Shown: piece after piece, positions 31,918 through 39,186 of the stretch | Layout: every line of letters begins with the position of its first letter | Position numbering within the stretch: position 1 is the stretch's first letter | Assembly (NCBI RefSeq): GCF_000946815.1 | Contig: NZ_CDRZ01000291.1 | Span: forward strand, 1 to 39,186 | From: Syntrophaceticus schinkii | GTDB lineage: Bacteria > Bacillota > DSM-12270 > Thermacetogeniales > Thermacetogeniaceae | Length of the DNA stretch: 39,186 nucleotides | Direction: 5' to 3' | Position numbers and translations under genes: made by a program | Notes under the pieces: model-generated | Told to the model about the DNA's origin: nothing | The model's input: only the letters and a program-made list of their open reading frames with translations | The model's database searches: none

Positions 31918-33243
31918 TTAAATTTGTACTGAGGAGGTCAGAGCCATCATTAGCTCCTCCCCACTCCTGCGGCGGCGAAGAGAAAGGGGACTGACCGCCA
32001 CCGCATTGAGCGACACCGGAATATAACTGCCATCTATATCTCTCTTTTCCTTTTCACCGTAATAGGCAATGGCATGAATCACATAGTAATCATCCTTGTG
32101 CTTCCCCAGATAAAGCATCACATGCCCGGGGAAAAACAGCAGTGAACCGGAGGGCAGTTGATCCAGCAAACGCCGGCGCTCCTGCCTGTTTGCTCCAGTC
32201 AGAGAAAAGTTCTTCCCTGGCAACAGCATCTGTTCTCCGGAGTTCCGTGGAAAATGAAACCCGAAACAGCGATAGATGTCTCTGACAAAAGCCGAACAGT
32301 CCCGAGATTTAAACAGCCCTCCCCAACCATAGCGCTCCCCCTGCATTTTAAATGCCTGCCTGATCACCGCCGCCCTGGTATAGGGCAGATACCCAACAGA
32401 AACATCACTGACACGCGGCACAAGTGCCTGCTTGAATGTCAGCTCACCGTTTCCACCCTGCACTGGAAGTTTGACTACATAACAGCCATCCGGAGACTGG
32501 TTGTCAATCACATCTGGCACCTCATCCTGAGCGGTCAGAGAGATCTTTGCACCCATCATAAATTCCAACTCAGATATCTCCGGGGAGTAAGGATTGTAAC
32601 CCAACCGCAGCTTGCTTCCGGTCACTACCAAAAAGCGGGCGGTTTGAAGATAGTCAAGCCAAATATGTCGAACACCGGCAACAGCCAGGTCCGCAGCAGG
32701 CACCCACCCCCTGAAAAAAGATGTCTGTACAAAACTCCACTCTCCACTTTTGCTTTCATGCAGTATTATTACCGGTTCTGCAGGGTCAAGAGCTGTTTCC
32801 TGAAAGAGGTCGAATTCATTATCAGACGGATTATCTGTCACAAACATTTTGCTGGGGAAAGACCTGATACTGGTACCCCTGATAGAATAGGCAAACTGCG
32901 CCTTGGAAGTTTTTTTGACCCCCTTGACATTCATCTCCTGCAGCAGATCATCATAAAAAGATTTCTCAAGTTGCTGCCCTTGATGATAAAGATGTTTTTG
33001 GGGAAACGTCTGCTTTATTGCAGACTGAATACTATCCCCAGGCATATCATTATGATGTACCGCAAGATCCCGGACAATCTGGGACTGTCTCTTTTGGATC
33101 TCCTGATTAAAACAGTCAATTTGTTCTTTACTCATTATGATCTTATTACTCATTATGATCTTATCAGGGTGAGAAACTTTGCGTAGCCAGAACTCTGCAG
33201 TATGGATATCATCAAAACAAAATACTTGTTTCTGCGATGGCAC
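31918..33243 (-). CDS. SH3-domain NlpC/P60 (C40) peptidase
   Basis: About 441 residues. The C-terminal domain is an NlpC/P60 cysteine peptidase: catalytic Cys in RDCSAFVRDIYRCFGFHFPR, the catalytic His in FFPGHVMLYLG and a third polar residue at YYVIHAIAYYG. Upstream are two SH3-like regions (RSFPSKMFVTDNPSDNEFD, WSFVQTSFFRGWVPAADLA) with an N-terminal helical domain, similar to YkfC-type endopeptidases that cut wall peptides. There is no signal peptide in the chosen start. GTG at 33243 has AAGGGAG eight bases upstream; ATG at 33270 is an alternative. An in-frame 18-base duplication lies near the N-terminus. Confidence 0.88.
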   Translation of the reverse strand: MPSQKQVFCFDDIHTAEFWLRKVSHPDKIIMSNKIIMSKEQIDCFNQEIQKRQSQIVRDLAVHHNDMPGDSIQSAIKQTFPQKHLYHQGQQLEKSFYDDLLQEMNVKGVKKTSKAQFAYSIRGTSIRSFPSKMFVTDNPSDNEFDLFQETALDPAEPVIILHESKSGEWSFVQTSFFRGWVPAADLAVAGVRHIWLDYLQTARFLVVTGSKLRLGYNPYSPEISELEFMMGAKISLTAQDEVPDVIDNQSPDGCYVVKLPVQGGNGELTFKQALVPRVSDVSVGYLPYTRAAVIRQAFKMQGERYGWGGLFKSRDCSAFVRDIYRCFGFHFPRNSGEQMLLPGKNFSLTGANRQERRRLLDQLPSGSLLFFPGHVMLYLGKHKDDYYVIHAIAYYGEKEKRDIDGSYIPVSLNAVAVSPLSLRRRRSGEELMMALTSSVQI

Positions 33244-33505
33244 ATCATTCACTCCCTTCATAATCGGCATTTTTTTCTGACACTGGCCACCAACTGCTTA
33301 TAACTATTACCGCCAATTGCTATATTTTCTTAATTTCCACCATTTTCCTTGGATGCACCGTGACTTGCTCTCAATATACGCGCCACATGGGCACCTAACC
33401 GAAAAATATGTGTGGGAAATTGGAAATCAGAGGCCCGAAGATGCAACAGCAAACGTCTCTACTACATCTTTTCTGATAATGCTCCTGTTGCGAAAAGGCA
33501 CGAAA

Positions 33506-33514
33506 TGCTATAAT
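33506..33514 (+). promoter_or_regulatory. Extended -10 promoter of the gate-domain remnant
   Basis: TGCTATAAT (33506-33514) is an extended -10 box; a weak TTGCGA lies 15 bases upstream of the TATAAT. A ribosome site (AAGGGG) and ATG (33545) follow. The stretch 33271-33505 contains part of the GGAAATCAGAGGCCCGAAG dispersed repeat (33420-33440) and no gene. Confidence 0.5.
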
Positions 33515-33544
33515 CTATTTATTGTGCTGCAAGGGGCGTAGAAC

Positions 33545-34013
33545 ATGGCCGGCCTCCCTGGGGAAACCGCCCTTGCTCTGATTATAGGCGGCTTTGTTAA
33601 CATTTATGCCGCAATTGCGGTTCTCATACCCCTGATACCGTCATTACCCCTGGACATCAAACAGCCAACTGTGTCGCATCTATGTGCTGCATCTGCCACA
33701 GCATTCCCATAGAAAGCGCAGTGAATCGTAACCACCTTCCCTCTCCTGGCAGGGATAATTTTCGGAGTTGCTTACGGATCGGGCTGATCATCCAATCGGT
33801 AAAAGCGGGTGAAATATCTTCTCAAGAAAATTACCTTCTAAATATTTTTTTGAGTATCTGCCACGGTATGATTGAAGATACACTATTATTTGTAGCCATC
33901 GGGGCAAACTTGGGTGTGCTTGTCGCAGTCAGGGTTGCAGCAGCAGTACTGATCACACGCCTATTTGCTTGTTATATTAATAGACAATCAGACAGTCAAT
34001 CCATTAATGTTTA
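33545..34013 (+). pseudogene. Nucleoside-recognition (gate) membrane protein, remnant
   Basis: Three frames carry pieces of a gate-domain membrane protein: MAGLPGETALALIIGGFVNI then YAAIAVLIPL from 33545, then CICHSIPIESAVN (about 33682), then PLLAGIIFGVAYGSG, and finally SVKAGEISSQENYLLNIFLS, ICHGMIEDTLLFVAIGANLG up to 34013. At least three frame changes and two stop codons interrupt it, so no full product is possible. The family handles nucleosides or ions in spore formers (SpmA-like relatives); the exact role is unknown. It is decayed but keeps a promoter and start. Confidence 0.75.
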
Positions 34014-34122
34014 GCACAGTGCCTTGCAGACAATATATCAGTAATTTAGCCGCTGACAAATTATATCTATTACATACCAACAACCCTAATATCTATTCAA
34101 AGCATAAACGGAGGACTCTTAC

Positions 34123-35538
34123 ATGGATGAACATTCTGCCAGTGCAGTAGACGGACAGTTCGAGGAAAAGGAAATCAAGAAGAGCCGGATTGATCTGGAA
34201 GGATCGCTATGGAAGGGAATCTTTATCTTTGTTCTTCCCTTGATGCTCAGCAATTTCTTAAACTCTGTCAGCGGCACTATCAGCAGCATCATTCTAGGCC
34301 GCATGATCGGGGTTTCAGCTTTGGCCGCTGTTTCAGCCTTTTTCCCTGTTTTTTTCTTTTTGGTATCTTTTGTGATCGGCATCGGCGGCGGCAGTTCCGT
34401 TCTTATCGGCCAGGCCTTTGGGGCACAGGAATGGAAGAAAGTAAAGATAATCGTGGGAACAACATTAACATCCACCTTTCTGCTCGGTCTGCTTTTGGCC
34501 ATTCCTGGACTGCTCTTTACCCATAACCTGTTGGAGCTGACCGGAACACCGGCAGATATCATAGAAACATCCGCCGGTTTTGCGCGCATCATTTTTTTGG
34601 CTATGCCCGTGCTCTTCCTTTTCAATGTCTATACCACATTCATGCGGGGATCCGGGGACTCTACAACCCCCTTTTATTTCCTCTTGATCAGCACGATTTT
34701 GAATATCCTGCTTATTCCCGCACTTGTTATAGGGTGGGGTTTTCTGCCTGCTATGGGGGTCAACGGCGCTGCCCTGGCCAATGTTATTTCTGGCCTCTTG
34801 ACCTTTGCGATTTTTCTAATTTACCTGAACAAAACAAATCACCCACTGCAGCTGGATAGGGAAACCTTACGCCATCTGAGGATCGACTGGCCTATTTTCA
34901 AGCTCTTGATCAGTATCGGCATCCCCACCAGCATCCAGATGGTCATGATCTCCCTGGCAGCTGTGGCAGTCATATCTTTTGTAAACAGCTTCGGTTCCAA
35001 TGCCACTGCAGCTTTCGGGGCCGTTCAACAGGTTGTCAGCTATGTACAGATGCCTGCAGGTAGTTTGGGAATGGCAGTATCGATCTTTGGAGCCCAGGCT
35101 ATCGGTGCGGGGTACAATAAAAAATTGAATAAAATAATCAGAACCGGTGTATGGATGAACTACATTATCATAGGAATCTTCGCTCTGTTGGCATACTTTT
35201 TTGGTCGTGAAATCCTATCCCTCTTCCTGACCGATATTCCGACTTTGAATATGGCTTATAAACTGCTGGTGATCACTTTATGGAGCTACCCCATTTTCGG
35301 CAATGCCAACATCCTGGCCGGCATCATGCGAGCCAGCGGTGTCGTCTTCTGGCCAACCCTGATCGCTATTTTCTCCATCTGGGGAGCAGAGGTACCGGTG
35401 GCATACATCATGCACACCAGAATCGGTCTTGAGGGGGTCATGTTCGGCTTTCCGGCAGCCTTTATCACCATGCTCATTCTCCAGTACTGCTATTACCACT
35501 TCTTTTGGAAACAGAAAGAGCACGCCCGCCTGGTTTAG
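34123..35538 (+). CDS. MATE-family multidrug/efflux transporter
   Basis: 471 residues with about twelve membrane helices in two MatE halves. Features: LWKGIFIFVLPLMLSNFLNS at the start, FVIGIGGGSSVLIGQAFGA, TTFMRGSGDSTTPFYFLLIS, and in the second half AVQQVVSYVQMPAGSLGMAV then GAQAIGAGYN and MRASGVVFWPTLIAIFSIWG. It exports drugs or organic cations by sodium or proton antiport; the substrate is unknown. ATG with CGGAGG six to eight bases upstream. Single-gene unit, beside a gate-domain remnant. Confidence 0.95.
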   Translation: MDEHSASAVDGQFEEKEIKKSRIDLEGSLWKGIFIFVLPLMLSNFLNSVSGTISSIILGRMIGVSALAAVSAFFPVFFFLVSFVIGIGGGSSVLIGQAFGAQEWKKVKIIVGTTLTSTFLLGLLLAIPGLLFTHNLLELTGTPADIIETSAGFARIIFLAMPVLFLFNVYTTFMRGSGDSTTPFYFLLISTILNILLIPALVIGWGFLPAMGVNGAALANVISGLLTFAIFLIYLNKTNHPLQLDRETLRHLRIDWPIFKLLISIGIPTSIQMVMISLAAVAVISFVNSFGSNATAAFGAVQQVVSYVQMPAGSLGMAVSIFGAQAIGAGYNKKLNKIIRTGVWMNYIIIGIFALLAYFFGREILSLFLTDIPTLNMAYKLLVITLWSYPIFGNANILAGIMRASGVVFWPTLIAIFSIWGAEVPVAYIMHTRIGLEGVMFGFPAAFITMLILQYCYYHFFWKQKEHARLV

Positions 35539-35626
35539 TTGTTGGTGGTTGAATGAGATGTGGGAAGTGGGAATAGAAGCATTGTTGGCAGTGAGACCTT
35601 TTGTGTCACCTAATTCTGATTTTTTT

Positions 35627-35655
35627 TTGCATTTGTTGTTCAAATGTATTATGAT
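35627..35655 (+). promoter_or_regulatory. Promoter of the cold-shock gene
   Basis: TTGCAT (35627-35632), 17 bases, TATGAT (35650-35655) upstream of the cold-shock gene. Transcription would start near 35662 and give a leader of about 110 bases, as is usual for cold-shock mRNAs. Confidence 0.5.
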
Positions 35656-35772
35656 GATTATGACATGAAAGAGTTTGGAAGGACTAGAAGATCTTGCGGC
35701 CTCCTGATGGGACGAAAGGTACTCGATGTAATTCCGCTTTTTGCATGAAAATGATTGGAAGGAGGCGCAAGC

Positions 35773-35970
35773 ATGGAAGGTAAAGTAAAATGGTTTAGTG
35801 CCGAGAAAGGCTATGGCTTTATCGAGCAGGATGATGGTGGCGATGTGTTCGTTCACTATTCCGCGATAGAGGGTGAAGGCTTTAAAACCCTCGATGAGGA
35901 CGATAGAGTTAAATTCGACGTTGTCGAAGGACCACGCGGACAGCAGGCAGCCAACGTTGTTCGCCTGTAA
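35773..35970 (+). CDS. Cold-shock protein (CspA family)
   Basis: 66-residue single-stranded nucleic-acid chaperone. Both RNA-binding motifs are intact: RNP1 KGYGFIEQ and RNP2 DVFVHYS, in a full five-strand OB-fold sequence that starts [19 protein letters not shown] and ends [16 protein letters not shown] at 35773 follows AAGGAGG with a good gap; an earlier TTG at 35755 lies before that site. It has its own long leader, promoter and terminator, so it is likely cold- or growth-phase-controlled. Confidence 0.97.
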   Translation: MEGKVKWFSAEKGYGFIEQDDGGDVFVHYSAIEGEGFKTLDEDDRVKFDVVEGPRGQQAANVVRL

Positions 35971-35983
35971 GCTGTAAACAAAA

Positions 35984-36017
35984 AACTTCATTCAGTTTTC
36001 CTGGATGAAGTTTTTTT
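35984..36017 (+). terminator. Intrinsic terminator after the cold-shock gene
   Basis: AACTTCATTCAG (35984-35995) and CTGGATGAAGTT (36001-36012) form a 12-bp stem with one G-T pair and a 5-base loop, followed by T7. Confidence 0.9.
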
Positions 36018-36025
36018 ATTTCTAT

Positions 36026-36290
36026 GAGACGCGGAGACGCGGGGACGATTCTCGCGTCTCTCGATCTCGCGTCTTTCGATAAGATGAAAGGGAGGTCACA
36101 GGCTGACGGCTCTCTGTCACCTTGATATTTCCCTAACTCCGCTCCTGTATCTGCTGCTTCCGCCTTTGGCAAGGGGAAAACATAACTAAAGTCATGTTAT
36201 GTTGCGGAACGGGCGGAAGCGGTTCCTGGTTTTCCGACCTCTGGCTTCCGGCTTCAGACATCTATTTTCAGACGTCTTACCGGTAATCAG
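36026..36290. repeat. Dispersed repeats between csp and nth
   Basis: GAGACGC (36034-36040) / GCGTCTC (36054-36060) encloses GGGGACGATTCTC. A second hairpin (AGGTCACAG / CTGTCACCT, 36093-36122, one mismatch) encloses GCTGACGGCTCT. At 36235-36290 an inverted part of the composite unit reads CCGACCTCTGGCTTCCGGCT then AGACATCTATTTT. The stretch holds no gene. Confidence 0.75.
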
Positions 36291-36340
36291 GGGGCGAGTG
36301 TCGAGGGGAATCAGGAGAATCCGTACCTGTACTTGCTCAC

Positions 36341-37012
36341 TTGAAGGTAGAAAGGAAGATTACACTGACTCTTCAGCATACAGAAAAGCAAAAATTGACT
36401 GCTGCAGTGCTCAACTGCCTGCGCCAAGCCCATCCTGACGCAGGGCCTCGTTTACACTTCTCTAACCCCTACCAGGCACTGGTAGCCACCATCCTTTCCG
36501 CCCAGACAACAGATGAACAGGTCAACCGTGTCACACCGCTCTTCTTTAAAAAATATCTTGACATCAAGGCTCTCGCTGATGCTGAGGTCAGCCATGTCGA
36601 AGAAATAATCAAATCTGTGGGGCTGTTCAGGAATAAGGCGGCTCATCTGGTGGCTGCGGCAAGGATTATCCTGGATGAGCATAAAGGGGAAATCCCTGAT
36701 GACTTCGACTCCCTTTTGAAGCTGCCGGGTGTGGGAAGAAAAACCGCCAATGTTGTTCTGTTCAACGCCTTCGGAAAACCTGGCCTGGGAGTGGATACCC
36801 ATGTCCACCGCGTAGCCAACAGAATCGGACTGTGCAGTGAAAAGCACCCGGAAGGGACAGAGAAACGACTCAAGGAACTGATACCTGAACAGGAATGGGG
36901 AGAGGCACACCATCTCCTCATCTTTCACGGTCGCCGCGTCTGCCAGGCACGGAAACCGGAATGCACATCCTGCACTTTGAGAGAGATTTGTAAAAACGCA
37001 TGCAAGTCCTGA
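36341..37012 (+). CDS. nth: Endonuclease III (DNA glycosylase/AP lyase)
   Basis: Base-excision repair of oxidised pyrimidines. 223 residues: helix-hairpin-helix LPGVGRKTANVVL with the catalytic lysine, the catalytic aspartate in GVDTHVHRVANRIGL and the C-terminal 4Fe-4S loop CQARKPECTSCTLREIC (C-x6-C-x2-C-x5-C). The segment NPYQALVATILSAQTTDEQV is the family start. TTG at 36341 is the longest reading, but no clear ribosome site supports it; the true start may be a few codons further in. Tail-to-tail with the small membrane protein. Confidence 0.95.
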   Translation: MKVERKITLTLQHTEKQKLTAAVLNCLRQAHPDAGPRLHFSNPYQALVATILSAQTTDEQVNRVTPLFFKKYLDIKALADAEVSHVEEIIKSVGLFRNKAAHLVAAARIILDEHKGEIPDDFDSLLKLPGVGRKTANVVLFNAFGKPGLGVDTHVHRVANRIGLCSEKHPEGTEKRLKELIPEQEWGEAHHLLIFHGRRVCQARKPECTSCTLREICKNACKS

Positions 37013-37050
37013 TAGGCATCTATGTCGTTTAATGGCTACAATCCCAAAGT

Positions 37051-37269
37051 TCAAGATATATCTTTATTCTCATAGATCATCAAAGAGCCTGCCAGGGACA
37101 CCGTGAAGATCATCAAAAAAACCACTCCGCTGACCACTGCTTGAAACCAATCAGGGCTGCTCAAAACACGTGTCAACAGATTGTAGGCTGTACCCTGGCT
37201 GTAGTTTTCCACCAGCCACATTAAGCCTGCTGGTATCAGAAATATCGCCAGAATAACTATAACATTCAA
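37051..37269 (-). CDS. Small two-helix membrane protein, unknown
   Basis: 72 residues with two strong hydrophobic helices (VIVILAIFLIPAGLMWLV near the N-terminus and AVVSGVVFLMIFTVSLAGSL near the end) and a loop with GTAYNLLTRVL. No family is recognised; similar small proteins exist in other genomes. The ribosome site is weak (CCAGG), so the call is moderate. It is convergent with nth and 50 bases downstream of the regulator gene. Confidence 0.45.
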   Translation of the reverse strand: MNVIVILAIFLIPAGLMWLVENYSQGTAYNLLTRVLSSPDWFQAVVSGVVFLMIFTVSLAGSLMIYENKDIS

Positions 37270-37319
37270 AAACCTGGTCTTAATACTGCTGCTCTATTCA
37301 CCTGATATCCCACAGCTTA

Positions 37320-37851
37320 TTATACTTTATCCTCTTCCTGAAAAACAGTGATCAGCATCTCCGCCAGTATGCGGCCGAAGTGCTTGTACTGGCTTTCCAG
37401 GTAATCTATATGTTCATAATAAAATTTCGCCTTATCTTTTAACCCATCCTCTGGGCGATCACAAACATCTGTCAAAAGATTTTTACTGCTTTGCGCAGCA
37501 TCTACGACAATATCGATCTCCCGTTCATAGTTTTTCTGAATGGTTTCTGCCGCAATTTTTGAAATATTGCGCTCTGCTTCATAGTGATCCCGGCGACTCC
37601 CCCTTAACCCAAATCTTCCGAACGTTCCCTACACCCTCTAAGATACGGATATTGATGCTGACAGTTGATTTACTGACACCGAGCATCTGAGCAATGTCCT
37701 CCAGCCCCAGCGGCCTGTCCGCTAAAAAAAGAACCCCATAGATACGCCCGATTACATCGGGAAGCCCATACAGAGCGTAAACCCTGCCTAAAGCATCAAT
37801 AATAATATTGCGCGCCTCTTCTAACTTCTTATTTTCGTTATCTGTCTGCAT
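37320..37851 (-). CDS. GbsR/MarR-type transcriptional regulator, frameshifted
   Basis: The first frame has the winged helix: ALGRVYALYGLPDVIGRIYG, ADRPLGLEDIAQMLGVSKSTVSINI, RILEGVGNVRKIWVKG. The second frame continues from SRRDHYEAERNISKIAAETI and YYEHIDYLESQYKHFGRILA to EEDKV and TAA at 37320. Dropping one base of the C5 run (37599-37603) restores KGSRRDHYEAE. GbsR proteins control choline/betaine genes, but nearby genes here are a degraded ABC transporter and small membrane proteins. ATG at 37851 has AGGGG; a TTG 24 bases earlier is less likely. Dimeric DNA-binding protein, probably about 176 residues. Confidence 0.85.
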
Positions 37852-37884
37852 TACAACCCCTGATTCCTCAACCAAATCGGCACC

Positions 37885-38085
37885 CTACTCTCCCTTGACA
37901 GTAGAGTTGGCAGCAGGAATCCAGGTCTGCACCTCCTGGTCTAAATAATCGGTATACACAGCCCGAGCATGTGCTAACATCCATTCCGCCGCAACTGCTG
38001 GTGGCACAAATAGTAATAACAATATTATTACGCTTAGCATAATAGAATCTCGAGCAAGCAAATACTCTATTACTATGGCAATCAA
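37885..38085 (-). CDS. Small exported or membrane protein, unknown
   Basis: 66 residues with one hydrophobic segment (SIMLSVIILLLLFVPPAVAA) that looks like a signal or anchor, then HARAVYTDYLDQEVQTWIPAAN. TTG at 38085 has AGGG nearby; an ATG at 38040 is an alternative. It ends 34 bases upstream of the regulator start and may be in its operon, or be the last piece of the decayed ABC permease system. Not recognised. Confidence 0.35.
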   Translation of the reverse strand: MIAIVIEYLLARDSIMLSVIILLLLFVPPAVAAEWMLAHARAVYTDYLDQEVQTWIPAANSTVKGE

Positions 38086-38091
38086 ATCCCT

Positions 38092-38108
38092 ACAGGGACA
38101 ATCCCTGT
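38092..38108. repeat. Short conserved-loop palindrome
   Basis: ACAGGGA (38092-38098) and TCCCTGT (38102-38108) make a 7-bp stem with 3-base loop; a reduced relative of the GGGACAGTCCC palindromes. It lies just upstream of the small membrane protein. Confidence 0.6.
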
Positions 38109-38223
38109 GCTACCCATTGACTGGAACAATTCTTGATAGTTATCCCTGAGGAACAGCCCCTTTGATCCCTGTGGTCCCCCGCGGTCAACACCCCCCCCCC
38201 GCAAACCTCCCCCGCGATTAAAC

Positions 38224-39186
38224 CTATAATAAATAACAATGTTTCAATAAAAAGCCTGTTACTGCAATCGCCAGTACTGCTAATATCCCACCTCCGGCGA
38301 GAACACCGCCCACAGAAGCCATTAATGCCACCCCACTGGTCTGGATATACACAATTATATAACAATACGCCACCAGAAAACCAATCAGGGCAAAGAAAGA
38401 AGCCATACTGGGAAAGGCAAGCGGCACCTGCTCCAAGACCATATCAGAGATAGAACCGCTGTGATAAAAAACCTTATTCATGGCCGCGGCTGCCAGAGCC
38501 AGACTGAAGGCAATACTCGTTACAGCCCCAATAAAGGTAAACAAAAGCACAAGCAGTACCGGCATGCCTCTCAGGCCGGATACAAAAACAACGACACCGG
38601 CAGTCCCCAGGACAAACATAGCCAAGGGCAGGTAAGCCAGGAACTTACCCAGTGCCAACTGCCCTGGTTTGACAGCTGCCAGCCATAAAATCCCCAGGCG
38701 GTCAGCTTCGGACTGGTAGGCTGCGGCGATCAATTCTCCAAAACAGAAAACCCAGATCACAAACACCACAATCAGCTGTGAGGGCAGAGATATGACAAAT
38801 GAGCGTAGACCCGGATGTAAAAATGGAACCACCGAAAGAATGAGCCAGGCTATCAGGCGAAACTTCGTTATGGAACTGCGCCGCAGAGAAAACCACTCTT
38901 TCAGCATCACCGCTTGTACGGTTGACGGCAGATGCAACGCAGACAAAAAACCCATCAGCCGCTGACCCTGATCCTTTTTAAAAGAAATACTGGCAGTCAG
39001 CCTCTCATAAAGACCAGGGGGTATCGGGAACATACCCGATGCAGGCGGCCGGGTTTCAGTTCCCGGCTGCCACAGGTCCTCTCCCCTCACCATCACTTTC
39101 CCTGATGTCGCCTTAAAGCCCGGTGACCATCCTAATGGTGGTGGTTTTCCCCGCACCCGTTGGCCCCGAGAAACCGAAAATCTCAC
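38224..39186 (-). pseudogene. ABC transporter, ATPase remnant joined to permease end
   Basis: At the right edge the reverse strand carries a Walker A segment (EIFGFSGPTGAGKTTTIRMV) in one frame, stopped by TAA, then a second frame with TSGKVMVRGEDLWQPGTE and PPGLYERLTA, the signs of an ABC ATPase N-terminal half. The same frame continues without the ATPase signature or Walker B into a membrane protein of about 240 residues (from about 38955) with six or more helices (LIAWLILSVVPFLHPGL, LIVVFVIWVFCFGELIAAAY, GKFLAYLPLAMFVLGTAGVV), the second part of an ABC-2 type permease. So an ATPase-permease pair has been deleted internally and frameshifted. The gene continues outside the window. Confidence 0.6.

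Noticed and set aside
32158-33186. Plus-strand open frame of 342 codons opposite the NlpC/P60 gene
   Set aside because: The opposite strand has a clear peptidase with catalytic motifs; the antisense reading has no start signal or recognisable domain.
35278-35991. Minus-strand open frame of 237 codons opposite the MATE end and the cold-shock gene
   Set aside because: Both genes on the plus strand are certain, and the antisense frame crosses promoter, ribosome site and coding regions.
38090-38365. Minus-strand open frame of 91 codons near the right end
   Set aside because: It overlaps the permease end in another frame and includes a C-rich run and repeat palindrome; no start signal.

Overview
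The window looks like a chromosomal segment of an anaerobic, spore-forming member of the Firmicutes (Clostridia). The evidence is a sporulation protein (YunB), a LysM/SleB-type cortex or wall hydrolase behind a c-di-AMP riboswitch, Bacillus/Clostridium-type TrmK and TsaE-TsaB-RimI-TsaD clusters, HydB/HydC-type flavin and iron-sulfur subunits, frequent TTG/GTG starts with strong Shine-Dalgarno sites, and the Firmicutes sequence that precedes 16S rRNA. The genus cannot be fixed from about 236 bases of 16S. An acetogenic or syntrophic lifestyle is an inference only.

Layout. At the left edge is the 5' end of a leftward 16S rRNA gene driven by three tandem, near-consensus promoters (323-629). Then, all on the minus strand: yunB, tyrS, an iron alcohol dehydrogenase, a CrtI-like FAD oxidoreductase, an FMN glutamate-synthase-like protein, a Nif3-like protein and trmK (both with frame problems), queF and a flavin reductase. 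From 10.6 to 13.6 kb lies a decay zone: a headless patatin gene, a HepT-MntA toxin-antitoxin pair, a Crp/Fnr fragment, a membrane-anchored orphan protein, a repeat array and the first 50 codons of a lost HydA-type catalytic subunit. The surviving subunits follow at 13.6-16.4 kb (HydB, a 2Fe-2S protein, HydC). A c-di-AMP riboswitch controls a LysM-hydrolase gene on the plus strand, closed by a strong terminator.

From 18 to 28.4 kb is a dense minus-strand housekeeping block: lgt, tsaD, two small proteins, rimI, tsaB, tsaE, alr, nnrDE, acpS, a YchF-like ATPase, a ferredoxin and an AgcS symporter. This covers tRNA t6A synthesis, lipoprotein and wall precursor metabolism, NAD(P)H repair and fatty-acid carrier activation. 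From 28.7 kb to the right edge the strands alternate: degV, a broken metallo-beta-lactamase gene, a HAD phosphatase, an SH3/NlpC peptidase, a broken nucleoside-gate protein, a MATE transporter, a cold-shock gene with its own promoter and terminator, nth, a GbsR-like regulator (frameshifted) and a degraded ABC transporter.

Two themes run through the window. First, intergenic DNA is full of short dispersed elements. The most striking are hairpins with a conserved loop related to GGGACGGTTCTC but with different, still perfectly complementary stems; some supply the last codons of neighbouring genes. A second family forms a head-to-tail array next to the truncated hydA. Second, at least five conserved genes carry single-base indels, mostly in homopolymer runs, including the P-loop of tsaE. 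This pattern suggests sequencing errors more than biology, while other genes (metallo-beta-lactamase, gate protein, ABC transporter, patatin, hydA) look truly decayed.
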